NCBI GenBank assembly: GCA_009779515.1
Contig: WREE01000140.1
Location: 1-5,450, forward strand
From: Symbiobacteriaceae bacterium
GTDB lineage: Bacteria; Bacillota; JAAYKD01; WRDA01
Length of the DNA stretch: 5,450 nt
Direction: 5' to 3'
Both the position numbers and the translations under genes were made by a program. Numbering within the stretch: the stretch's first letter is position 1; each line of letters starts with the position of its first letter. This document shows positions 1-5,450 of the stretch, piece by piece. The notes beneath the pieces were generated by a model, which had not been told where the DNA came from, did no database searches, and saw nothing but the letters and a program-made list of their open reading frames with translations.

Positions 1-1385
1 CCACGGCGACGGCGGCGTTGCAAGGGGTTCAGGGGATTGCGGGAAGGAGCGGAGGGAGCCGTCCCCCCCATTCCCCGTGCCAAATTACCCCCCATACGCT
101 GTGCCTGTTTGAGCATTTTGCGGGTCTGTTCAAAGTCGCGCAGCAGTTTGTTTACATCCTGCACTCTGGTGCCACTGCCGGCAGCAATCCGTTTACGGCG
201 GCTGCCATTGATAATTTCAGGACGACGGCGCTCGGCTTTGGTCATGGAAAGGACAATGGCTTCTACTCGCCGCATCTCTTTTTCATCTATTTGGACATCA
301 CTGAGTTGCGCTCCCATACCTGGGATCATTTTAAGTAGCTGGTCTAAAGGACCCATGTTACGCATTTGTTGGAGCTGTAGGAGGAAGTCTTCCAAGTCCA
401 GGTCGTTTTTACGCAGCTTTTCCTCCAGGCGTTTAGCTTCAGCTTCATCGAAGTTGGCTTGCGCTTTTTCGATGAGAGTTAGCACATCACCCATGCCCAA
501 GATACGGGAAGCTAAGCGATCTGGATAGAAAGGCTCCAAGGCGTCCAACTTTTCCCCACTACCGATAAATTTAATCGGTTTACCGGTAACTGCCTTCACT
601 GAAAGAGCGGCACCACCTCGGGTATCGCCGTCCATTTTCGTCATGATGATACCGTCGATCCCAACCTTGTCCTGGAAGCTTTGGGCTACATTTACGGCAT
701 CTTGTCCGGTCATGGCGTCGACTACCAGTAATATTTCATGGGGATGAGCAGCACTGCGAATATCAATAAGCTCCTGCATCATTTCGTCGTCAATATGTAA
801 CCTGCCAGCAGTATCTAAGATGACGGTATCTCGCCCCTGACTCTGAGCCACTTCCAAAGACTTTAAAGCAATCTCTGCTGGTTTGGCGGCGCCCATGTCG
901 AAGACTGGCATATTAAGGCTTCGCCCCAGGACATGGAGTTGCTCAATAGCCGCAGGGCGATAGATGTCGCAGGCTACCAGTAAAGGGCGTTTGCCATTTT
1001 GTCGCATATGATTAGCCAGCTTGGCTGCATGGGTGGTTTTGCCGGAGCCTTGGAGTCCCACCATCATTAAGACGGTGGGAGGTCTCGAAGCTACCATCAG
1101 TTTAGCTTGGCTGCCTCCTAAGAGTTCCACCAGCTCATCATGGACGATTTTAATAACCTGTTGCCCTGGGGTTAAGGATTCCAAAACATCGCTACCTACC
1201 GCGGCAGCGCGAACTTTATTAATAAAATCGCGGACAACGCGAAAGTTGACATCAGCCTCTAGGAGTGCCACCCGCACTTCCCGCATAGCTAAGTCGATAT
1301 CTTGTTCGGTAAGCCTTCCTTTACCTCGCAGTTTGCGGAAAACCTCTTGCAATTTAGTTCCCAGGCTTTCGAACAGACCAACCAC
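1..1385 (-). CDS. ffh: Signal recognition particle GTPase Ffh (SRP54), 3' end outside the window
   Basis: Ffh binds SRP RNA and signal sequences of nascent chains and, with FtsY, delivers ribosomes to the membrane. I translated 461 codons from the GTG at 1385 without a stop. Numbered from that GTG: N-terminal four-helix domain at about 5-95; G domain with P-loop GLQGSGKTTH (110-119), DTAGR (191-195), and TKMDGDTRGG (249-258); then the methionine-rich M domain, with the RNA-binding stretch SRRKRIAAGSGT at 395-406. The match to Bacillus Ffh is close and unbroken. Start: a full SD (AAAGGAGGT, 1392-1384) overlaps the GTG, which is therefore a poor initiator. Spacing and family alignment (LFESL aligned with the usual M-x-FE-x-L) favour the in-frame CTG at 1376-1374. 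The coordinates use the GTG as the nearest standard codon. The tail after residue 432 is Gly/Pro-rich and ends in a run of arginines. ylxM lies 60 bases upstream in the same frame. Identity is certain; the exact start is not. Confidence 0.97.
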   Translation of the reverse strand, partial: MVGLFESLGTKLQEVFRKLRGKGRLTEQDIDLAMREVRVALLEADVNFRVVRDFINKVRAAAVGSDVLESLTPGQQVIKIVHDELVELLGGSQAKLMVASRPPTVLMMVGLQGSGKTTHAAKLANHMRQNGKRPLLVACDIYRPAAIEQLHVLGRSLNMPVFDMGAAKPAEIALKSLEVAQSQGRDTVILDTAGRLHIDDEMMQELIDIRSAAHPHEILLVVDAMTGQDAVNVAQSFQDKVGIDGIIMTKMDGDTRGGAALSVKAVTGKPIKFIGSGEKLDALEPFYPDRLASRILGMGDVLTLIEKAQANFDEAEAKRLEEKLRKNDLDLEDFLLQLQQMRNMGPLDQLLKMIPGMGAQLSDVQIDEKEMRRVEAIVLSMTKAERRRPEIINGSRRKRIAAGSGTRVQDVNKLLRDFEQTRKMLKQAQRMGGNLARGMGGTAPSAPSRNPLNPLQRRRRR

Positions 1386-1392
1386 CTCCTTT
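1384..1392 (-). promoter_or_regulatory. Ribosome binding site of ffh
   Basis: AAAGGAGGT on the minus strand is fully complementary to the usual Bacillota 16S 3' tail. Eight bases separate GGAGG from an in-frame CTG (1376-1374), the position where ATG is expected. The GTG at 1385-1383 lies within the SD itself. A farther GTG at 1409-1407 has no convincing SD. Confidence 0.85.
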
Positions 1393-1445
1393 AATAATAG
1401 ATAAGGCACAGATCCGGTATGCGCCCCGTGCCGGGAGGAGCTAAA

Positions 1446-1793
1446 CTAACTTACCATATGTTGGTGTAGCGCTGCGATAAGGGGAGTGCTTCTGGCTTCA
1501 AGAGGTAACCCGGTATAGTATTGCTGCCACAGTTCTTGCAGTTGCTCCGAGGCATGTTGGCGTTTAATAATACCCAGCTTAGCCTCGTAATCTACCAACG
1601 CTTGTACCGTACGGCTCACCTGGTCTTGCACCGCTTGGCGAGTAATACTGTAAACTTGCCCTATCTCCCCCATGGATAAATCCTCAGCGAAATATAGGCG
1701 CATGAGTTCCAAGTTACGAGGTTTCAGAAGAGAGCCGTAAGTATCTAAGAGTCTGTTGATATTTTCCACTTGGTCAGGCTCGATAACGACCAC
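1446..1793 (-). CDS. ylxM: YlxM family SRP-associated helix-turn-helix protein
   Basis: Small protein of about 112-115 residues, close to the 110 of Bacillus YlxM, encoded just before ffh as is common in Bacillota. The family has a sigma-factor-like helix-turn-helix and is linked to SRP by gene context; its molecular role is poorly defined. Visible: a helical N-terminus (LLDTYGSLL), then LSMGEIGQVYSITRQAV, the family's helix-turn-helix, followed by a charged helical C-terminus. Start: the frame stays open up to a TTG at 1826, but a strong promoter lies at 1837-1809, so the transcript should begin near 1802 and exclude that codon. GGGAGG (1798-1793) is 8 bases before an in-frame ATC (1784-1782); the only nearby standard codon, GTG at 1793, overlaps the SD. 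The coordinates use the GTG. Initiation at ATC would give 112 residues. The stop is TAG at 1448-1446. ftsY, often upstream of ylxM, is not here. Confidence 0.9.
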   Translation of the reverse strand: MVVIEPDQVENINRLLDTYGSLLKPRNLELMRLYFAEDLSMGEIGQVYSITRQAVQDQVSRTVQALVDYEAKLGIIKRQHASEQLQELWQQYYTGLPLEARSTPLIAALHQHMVS

Positions 1794-1798
1794 CTCCC
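1793..1798 (-). promoter_or_regulatory. Ribosome binding site of ylxM
   Basis: GGGAGG followed by TGGTCGTT (8 bases) and then ATC. The spacing equals that at ffh. The predicted transcript start near 1802 leaves only a few leader bases before this SD, so the initiation codon must lie at or after 1793. Confidence 0.7.
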
Positions 1799-1808
1799 AG
1801 ATGAAGCC

Positions 1809-1837
1809 ATTGTAACACAACGCCAAAAGCCTGTCAA
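1809..1837 (-). promoter_or_regulatory. Sigma-A-type promoter for ylxM-ffh
   Basis: On the minus strand, TTGACA (1837-1832) is followed by a 17-base spacer and TACAAT (1814-1809): a perfect -35 and a 5/6 match at -10. Transcription should start near 1802. The -35 lies inside a 29-base imperfect palindrome (1828-1856) that is nearly repeated at 2041-2067, so a protein binding the palindrome would block or modulate this promoter. Confidence 0.85.
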
Positions 1838-1856
1838 GAATAATTCTTGCCAGGCT
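1828..1856. repeat. Palindromic repeat, copy 1
   Basis: Imperfect palindrome: AGCCTG and CAGGCT form the outer arms, CAAGAAT and ATTCTTG the inner arms, with one mismatched pair (1834/1850) and a single central base (1842). Bases 1830-1856 recur at 2041-2067 with one change in 27. Read on the minus strand it ends in four T's, so it could also act as a weak terminator for pmbA transcripts. An operator is the alternative. Confidence 0.8.
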
Positions 1857-1927
1857 CAGACTAAAGAATATCCGGTTTCAGCTTCTTTGTTTCTTGACCA
1901 AATTATCTTAAAGGGATAAAAGTAACC

Positions 1928-1956
1928 GCTTTTTGGCGACATGCGCGTCAAAAAGC
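1928..1956. repeat. Hairpin, 11-bp stem
   Basis: GCTTTTTG (1928-1935) pairs with CAAAAAGC (1949-1956). Three more pairs inside, including one G-T wobble, leave a 7-base loop. No T-run follows on either strand, so it is not a standard intrinsic terminator. Confidence 0.65.
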
Positions 1957-1985
1957 AAACTTAATTGCATGAACATATCTTAATT

Positions 1986-2012
1986 CGCCGAAGAGCGCAC
2001 TCTGAAGGCGAG
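1986..2012. repeat. Hairpin with internal loop, adjoining the next one
   Basis: TCGCC (1986-1990) pairs with GGCGA (2008-2012), and AGAG with CTCT inside around CGCA. A small internal loop separates the two stems. It directly abuts the hairpin at 2013-2039 with no base between. Confidence 0.55.
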
Positions 2013-2039
2013 AGGCTGAAAACTTTGTTTTCAGCCTCA
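2013..2039. repeat. Perfect 12-bp hairpin, possible pmbA transcript end
   Basis: GAGGCTGAAAAC (2013-2024) and GTTTTCAGCCTC (2028-2039) pair perfectly around a TTT loop. It lies 67 bases past the pmbA stop codon, where a transcript 3' end or mRNA-stabilising structure would be expected. Neither strand has a T-run after it, so it lacks the intrinsic terminator signature. Confidence 0.75.
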
Positions 2040-2040
2040 A

Positions 2041-2067
2041 CCTGTCAATAATAATTCTTGCCAGGCT
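2041..2067. repeat. Palindromic repeat, copy 2
   Basis: Identical to 1830-1856 except base 2049 (T instead of G), in the same orientation, with copy starts 211 bases apart. The change breaks one pair of the inner arm. The copy also contains TTGACA on the minus strand (2048-2043), but I see no -10 at the right distance, so it is probably not a promoter. It lies 38 bases beyond the pmbA stop codon. Confidence 0.8.
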
Positions 2068-2105
2068 TTGGAGGTAGTAGGTTGGTGGTGAACTAATAAC
2101 ATTTT

Positions 2106-3401
2106 TTAGGCACCGGAGATAGTTATACCACCTGCCGCGATCCAAGGTAGGACAGAACCGCCGTCGCAAACTGTCTCTTGGGAAATGGCGATAATATTTT
2201 GGACGATCTCAGCTAAGTTGCCACTGATCATGGTTTCATTTAAAGGACCGACAATTTTACCGTCCTGAATAATGAAACTGTTTTTAGCAACCCCGGAAAA
2301 ATCGCCGTTACCTGCCGGTGCTCCTCCTGAGAAGCGGTTAACTATCAAGCCGTGTTCTATACCGGCAATCATCTCCGCTAAATTAGCATCTCCGGGAGCC
2401 ACAATTAAGTCGCCAGAGAGATTAGCGGAACGAGGGAGTCCAGTTTTTTTCGAACCATAACGAGAGAGGAGGAAACTTTTGAGTACACCTTCCTTAATGA
2501 AATCCATATCAGCAGCCAAATACCCATCATTAGTAAAAGGCGCACCACAGATAATGCGGGGATCGTGGGGGTACGAGCCAAAAGTGAGCTTGCTGCTGGC
2601 TACCTGCTGACCCAGTTGGTCACGCCATAAGGCGGTTTTCTGGATTAAAGGAGCTTCACCAGCAAAGAGCCGCATAACATTATAAAGGAACTCACCTACG
2701 CAAGTGGGGGTAAAAATAACTGGCCCGGTAAATTTACCTCGAACCGGGGTAGCATGAAAGCTCTTGACGGTATCTTCAAAAACGGTACGCATCATACCGA
2801 AGTCGATTAACGGAGTGGATAAATCGGTAAAGGTACCACCATAACCGTTAAAGGAGGTGCTTAAAGGGCCGTCGTGCCCCGAGAACATGCTGCTATAATC
2901 GTAAAAGCCGCTATGTGAACTAAGCTCTACCCCGTTTGAGTTCATCAGAAGGACATTATTATTAACATATTGGGCAATAAACTGCTCCAGGTTTACTTTC
3001 GGGTAGTTTTTCTTAAGCTCATTCATATATTCCAAAATACGCTGGAAAAGCAGTTCTTTATCTGCCGAAAGTACACCTGAAGTGAAGGTTTTATTTTCGG
3101 TCTTTTCGGCAATTCCTTCATCTTCGTCTACTACACCTGCTTCAGCAGCAGCAAGAGCAGCGGCAATAGCTTCGTCTAGAGCGGTTTTATCAAAACTATT
3201 GGTGACTCCGGAACCTTTTTTACCGTCTTTGATAACTTTAAGGCTGACACTGGAGTTAAACAAGGTGCGATAGAGAGAGAACTCGCCGATATCGGCATTC
3301 AGCTCCTCAGTATATCCGGCAGAGCTGGTGATACTCACCAGCTGGGCTCCCTTTTGTTGCAGCGCCTCCAATGCATATGTGGTTGCTTCTCTTTGAGTCA
3401 T
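2106..3401 (-). CDS. pmbA: PmbA/TldE, non-catalytic subunit of the TldD/TldE metalloprotease
   Basis: Protein of 431 residues in the PmbA/TldD (modulator of DNA gyrase) family. In E. coli the TldD/TldE heterodimer is a cytoplasmic zinc peptidase that trims the microcin B17 precursor and degrades unfolded peptides and the CcdA antitoxin; TldE itself lacks the zinc site. Here too there is no HExxxH. Family landmarks are TPTCVGEFLYNVM at 231-243, SYPHDPRI at 276-283, the EGVLKSFLLSRY region at 304-315, and NRFSGG at 355-360 followed by GNGDFSG. An Ala/Glu-rich segment at 76-105 is probably a surface helix of the N-terminal domain. The ATG at 3401 is preceded by GGGGGGAGA (3416-3408), which lies within the last codons of tldD. 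The gap to tldD is 3 bases, so the two are surely cotranscribed and possibly translationally coupled. The stop is TAA at 2108-2106. The physiological substrate cannot be told from here. Confidence 0.93.
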   Translation of the reverse strand: MTQREATTYALEALQQKGAQLVSITSSAGYTEELNADIGEFSLYRTLFNSSVSLKVIKDGKKGSGVTNSFDKTALDEAIAAALAAAEAGVVDEDEGIAEKTENKTFTSGVLSADKELLFQRILEYMNELKKNYPKVNLEQFIAQYVNNNVLLMNSNGVELSSHSGFYDYSSMFSGHDGPLSTSFNGYGGTFTDLSTPLIDFGMMRTVFEDTVKSFHATPVRGKFTGPVIFTPTCVGEFLYNVMRLFAGEAPLIQKTALWRDQLGQQVASSKLTFGSYPHDPRIICGAPFTNDGYLAADMDFIKEGVLKSFLLSRYGSKKTGLPRSANLSGDLIVAPGDANLAEMIAGIEHGLIVNRFSGGAPAGNGDFSGVAKNSFIIQDGKIVGPLNETMISGNLAEIVQNIIAISQETVCDGGSVLPWIAAGGITISGA

Positions 3402-3404
3402 TTA

Positions 3405-4799
3405 CTATCTCCCCCCAATGTTGACATAGCACCTGAGAGCCGGACCACCCATACCCACATTGATGGTCTGCTTCTTGCCGCACCAGCCACCGCTGCCCCA
3501 AGTCATATCCTGGGATATCATATCGACGGTCTTCAGCATATCAAAAGCGACACCAGAGATGGTAGTATCACGAATGGCTCTCCCCAAAACACCATTTTTA
3601 ATTTCGTAACCTTCAGCAATACCAAACATAAATTCGCTGGTGGTATCGGCTTGTCCGTTGCTGGAACGCACTAGATAGTAGCCATCATCTACCGATGCGA
3701 TAATATCTTCCAAGCGGGAAGTCCCAGGTAAAATGGCAGTATTGCGCATCCTGATGAGAGGTTCGTCGGAGAAGATATTGCCGCGAGCATTGCCTTGTGC
3801 CTGGTAACCCATGCGATGAGCAGAAGCACGGTTATGCATATAGCGCTTTAAAACACCATTTTCGATAATGACTACATCCTCGGCTAAAACTCCTTCGTCA
3901 TCGACAATGACCGGAACCGGGGTAGGTTTACCTTGCACGGTATGAGCGAAGTCTACTAGAGTAACCAGTTCGCTGGCAACTAACTGATTCATATAGTTAC
4001 GCGCCACAGATCCCCCCAGGACCAAATCGGCTTCTACGGTATGCCCTATCGCTTCGTGGGCTAAAATGCCTGCCACTTCCGAGCCGATAACTACCTGGCG
4101 ACGCCCAGCGTTGGGATGTACACCTTCCCGTTTTTTCATAACTTTTTCGAAAAGGATAGCCACTTCCTGGTACAGAGCTTCGGGAGAGCTAAATAGTTCG
4201 TGGAAAAAGCCGTAGCCTCCGAAAGCTTTCCCCAAGGAGACCGGTGAGCCGTTAGGGTCGTTGGCGGTGAGAGAAACACTAATGTTCGTACGTGGCACCA
4301 CCGAGTGGCTATACACTACAGGAGTATCTCCGTTACTGGCATACAGCAGCTTTTCGGTAGTTAAACTGGAGGCATTGACGCTCCGTCCCGCTAAATTTTT
4401 GTAGGTTGCCGTGATATGAGCATCCAGCTCGCGGCAAAAGTCTAGGAGGGTCTTTTGGGTAAGTTCCGGTTCCACCTTTTGCGGCTCCTTACGGCAAGGA
4501 ACTAAGGGAGGGAGGTTATCTCCCCCTTGAGGAGCTCGGCTCCCTAAAAACTCCGCATTTTCGGCAGCAGCTTTGAGCACTTTGTTAACCGTTTCTAAGT
4601 CGGTTTCCGCTGCTGATGCTAAACCATAAACACCTTTAGAGAAGATACGCGCCGATACACCACCCACTACCGACTTCGCATTACCCACCAAGTTACCGGA
4701 GAGTAAGGAAATTTGGCGGGTAGTGGTCTGTTGCAGTCTAAGCTCTGTCGGTTTACCTGGAAAAGGAATAGGGGTAGTGGCGAGGAGGTCTTTGATCAT
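3405..4799 (-). CDS. tldD: TldD, catalytic subunit of the TldD/TldE zinc metalloprotease
   Basis: Protein of 464 residues (E. coli TldD has 481). In the known heterodimer, TldD binds zinc through two histidines of HExxxH and a distal cysteine, and cleaves unfolded or leader-type peptides threaded into the central cavity. All are visible here: HEAIGH gives His248 and His252, followed by the conserved TVEAD, and Cys440 sits in GGWCGKKQ near the C-terminus, as in E. coli TldD. The N-terminal half carries the usual beta-rich domain (VSARIFSKGVYGLAS). Start: the ATG at 4799 has AAAGGAG (4816-4810) 10 bases upstream and lies about 26 bases after the predicted transcript start. An in-frame ATG at 4841 lies upstream of that transcript start and has no SD, so I rejected it. 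pmbA follows after 3 bases. No RiPP precursor, gyrase or toxin-antitoxin gene is visible nearby, so the target is unknown. Confidence 0.95.
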   Translation of the reverse strand: MIKDLLATTPIPFPGKPTELRLQQTTTRQISLLSGNLVGNAKSVVGGVSARIFSKGVYGLASAAETDLETVNKVLKAAAENAEFLGSRAPQGGDNLPPLVPCRKEPQKVEPELTQKTLLDFCRELDAHITATYKNLAGRSVNASSLTTEKLLYASNGDTPVVYSHSVVPRTNISVSLTANDPNGSPVSLGKAFGGYGFFHELFSSPEALYQEVAILFEKVMKKREGVHPNAGRRQVVIGSEVAGILAHEAIGHTVEADLVLGGSVARNYMNQLVASELVTLVDFAHTVQGKPTPVPVIVDDEGVLAEDVVIIENGVLKRYMHNRASAHRMGYQAQGNARGNIFSDEPLIRMRNTAILPGTSRLEDIIASVDDGYYLVRSSNGQADTTSEFMFGIAEGYEIKNGVLGRAIRDTTISGVAFDMLKTVDMISQDMTWGSGGWCGKKQTINVGMGGPALRCYVNIGGR

Positions 4800-4809
4800 A
4801 GACACAAAA

Positions 4810-4816
4810 CTCCTTT
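4810..4816 (-). promoter_or_regulatory. Ribosome binding site of tldD
   Basis: AAAGGAG, 10 bases before the ATG at 4799. It decides this start over the in-frame ATG at 4841. Confidence 0.8.
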
Positions 4817-4831
4817 GTATGGATTTAATTA

Positions 4832-4860
4832 ATCTTAACATAATTGAGGAATATTAGCAA
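4832..4860 (-). promoter_or_regulatory. Probable promoter of tldD-pmbA
   Basis: On the minus strand, TTGCTA (4860-4855) is followed by a 17-base spacer and TAAGAT (4837-4832). A TG one base before the -10 gives an extended -10. Each hexamer matches the consensus at four of six positions. It lies in the 95-base gap between the rubredoxin gene and tldD, and transcription would start near 4825. I see no terminator in the gap, so read-through from upstream is also possible. Confidence 0.6.
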
Positions 4861-4894
4861 CGTGCTGACCGAGATGGAGTAGCATCACCAGGTT

Positions 4895-5450
4895 TTAGCC
4901 AATTTTTTTAAAGGCTTCGGGACCATGCTTGCACAAGGGGCAAATAAAGTCTTCGGGGAGAGTTTCTCCTTCGTAATGATAAGCGCATATTTGGCATAGA
5001 TAACCTTTTTGCTCCTTGGGGAGCTGGGGACGGGGCTTAATATGCTCTTGATAATAATCGTAAGTAACTGTTTTGGCATTATTAAGAGCTACCGCATGGG
5101 TAACCTCAGCTAGGTGGATCATGTGACTACCACAGTCGATAGATTGTTTAACCTTACCGGAAATAACCCCATGGCTGTGCTGGGTGAGATAAGGTACACC
5201 GTTAGGTGCCAACTCGCTGGAGTAGGGGTTGGGGAACTTATCTTGGTCGCGGCCACTGCTGTAGCCAAAATGACGGAAGAGCTCGAAGGGGGTTTCATCC
5301 ATTAAAAGAGAGACATTGAAGATACCGCTTTGTAAAATAAGGTCGTTGGTGTAGTTGCTTTTACTCACCGTCACTGCAACCTGGAGAGGGTTGGCGGTGA
5401 TTTGGGAGAGGGTGTTAATAATACAGCCGTTGGCTTTGTTCTCACCTTTC
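4895..5450 (-). CDS. Flavin reductase-rubredoxin fusion (high-molecular-weight rubredoxin type), 5' end outside the window
   Basis: The last 184 codons are visible. The frame is open to the window edge and reads KGENKANGCIINTLSQITANPL, matching the N-terminal part of the flavin reductase (FMN-binding split-barrel) domain, so the GTG at 5374 is internal and not a start. The flavin domain continues to about visible residue 135. After a Pro-rich linker (HIKPRPQLPKEQ), a short rubredoxin domain follows with iron-binding pairs CQIC (152-155) and CPLC (170-173) and the YHYEGETLPEDF spacer, compact as in rubrerythrins. In Moorella the related protein (Hrb) accepts electrons from NAD(P)H through FMN and passes them to a flavodiiron protein that reduces NO or O2. 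By analogy this one probably takes part in cytoplasmic oxidative or nitrosative stress defence, but its electron acceptor is not in the window. The stop is TAA at 4897-4895. Confidence 0.93.
   Translation of the reverse strand, partial: KGENKANGCIINTLSQITANPLQVAVTVSKSNYTNDLILQSGIFNVSLLMDETPFELFRHFGYSSGRDQDKFPNPYSSELAPNGVPYLTQHSHGVISGKVKQSIDCGSHMIHLAEVTHAVALNNAKTVTYDYYQEHIKPRPQLPKEQKGYLCQICAYHYEGETLPEDFICPLCKHGPEAFKKIG

Larger units (their letters stand above)
1857..2040. other. Non-coding spacer between the two palindromic repeats, rich in hairpins
   Basis: No credible gene is seen on either strand. The minus-strand frame across 2169-1948 starts inside pmbA and resembles no family I know. 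Three hairpins (listed separately) lie in the half nearer pmbA. The part from 1857 to 1927 is AT-rich and holds a weak plus-strand promoter-like pair, TTGACC at 1894 and TAAAAG at 1917, 17 bases apart, with no gene behind it. Confidence 0.6.

Noticed and set aside
18..528. Plus-strand open frames over ffh
   Set aside because: They are antisense to a clearly conserved Ffh reading frame, have low-complexity Ser/Arg-rich products, and show no SD or family resemblance.
1021..1404. Plus-strand open frame opposite the Ffh N-terminal and G domains
   Set aside because: It is the complementary shadow of ffh, with a Ser/Thr/Arg-rich composition and no recognisable motif.
1405..1432. GGCAC/GTGCC inverted repeat in the ylxM-ffh gap
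   Set aside because: A five-pair stem with an 18-base loop and no T-run is too weak to call a terminator or regulatory element.
1894..1922. Plus-strand promoter-like pair TTGACC / TAAAAG
   Set aside because: The -10 is weak and no gene or terminator follows on that strand. It could only matter if an antisense or small RNA exists here.
1857..2105. SRP RNA or another known RNA gene near ffh
   Set aside because: I looked for the SRP RNA apical GGAA-type loop with its conserved asymmetric bulge, and for tRNA-like arms, and found neither.
1948..2169. Minus-strand 73-codon frame overlapping the end of pmbA
   Set aside because: It starts inside pmbA in another frame, runs through the hairpin cluster and has no SD or family signature.
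4800..4841. Longer tldD start at the ATG at 4841
   Set aside because: It lies upstream of the predicted transcript start, lacks an SD, and its extra 14 residues do not look like TldD. The SD at 4816-4810 serves the ATG at 4799.
4885..5079. Minus-strand 64-codon frame inside the rubredoxin gene
   Set aside because: It overlaps the conserved rubredoxin domain in a different frame and has no independent support.

Overview
The window reads as chromosomal DNA of a Gram-positive-type anaerobe (Bacillota; Clostridia or Negativicutes-like). The basis is Ffh and YlxM sequences close to the Bacillus/Clostridium type, Shine-Dalgarno (SD) sites complementary to the usual 16S tail, sigma-A-type promoters, and a flavin reductase-rubredoxin fusion typical of strict anaerobes. 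I cannot name the genus. All recognisable genes lie on the minus strand, so transcription runs from right to left.

In transcription order: (1) 5450-4895, the 3' part of a flavin reductase with a C-terminal rubredoxin domain (high-molecular-weight rubredoxin type), its start outside the window. (2) 4860-4832, a likely extended -10 promoter, followed by a two-gene operon: tldD (4799-3405) and pmbA/tldE (3401-2106), 3 bases apart. These encode the two subunits of the TldD/TldE zinc peptidase; TldD keeps the HExxxH motif and PmbA lacks it. (3) 2105-1794, a non-coding stretch of about 310 bases with two near-identical 27-base palindromic repeats and three further hairpins, ending in a near-consensus sigma-A promoter whose -35 box lies inside one repeat. 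(4) ylxM (about 1793-1446) and ffh (about 1385 to beyond base 1), the signal recognition particle (SRP) pair, 60 bases apart and probably one transcript. ffh has no stop codon in the window.

Ffh is the SRP GTPase that targets nascent membrane and secreted proteins, and YlxM is its usual small helix-turn-helix partner. TldD/TldE is an independent proteolytic module and the rubredoxin protein an electron-transfer module. I see no functional link among the three units beyond adjacency.

The most notable points are the repeat- and hairpin-rich spacer with a promoter built into a repeat, and the starts of ylxM and ffh. In both genes a strong SD site sits exactly 8 bases before a near-cognate codon (ATC and CTG) instead of ATG. 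I found no clear new multi-gene system.
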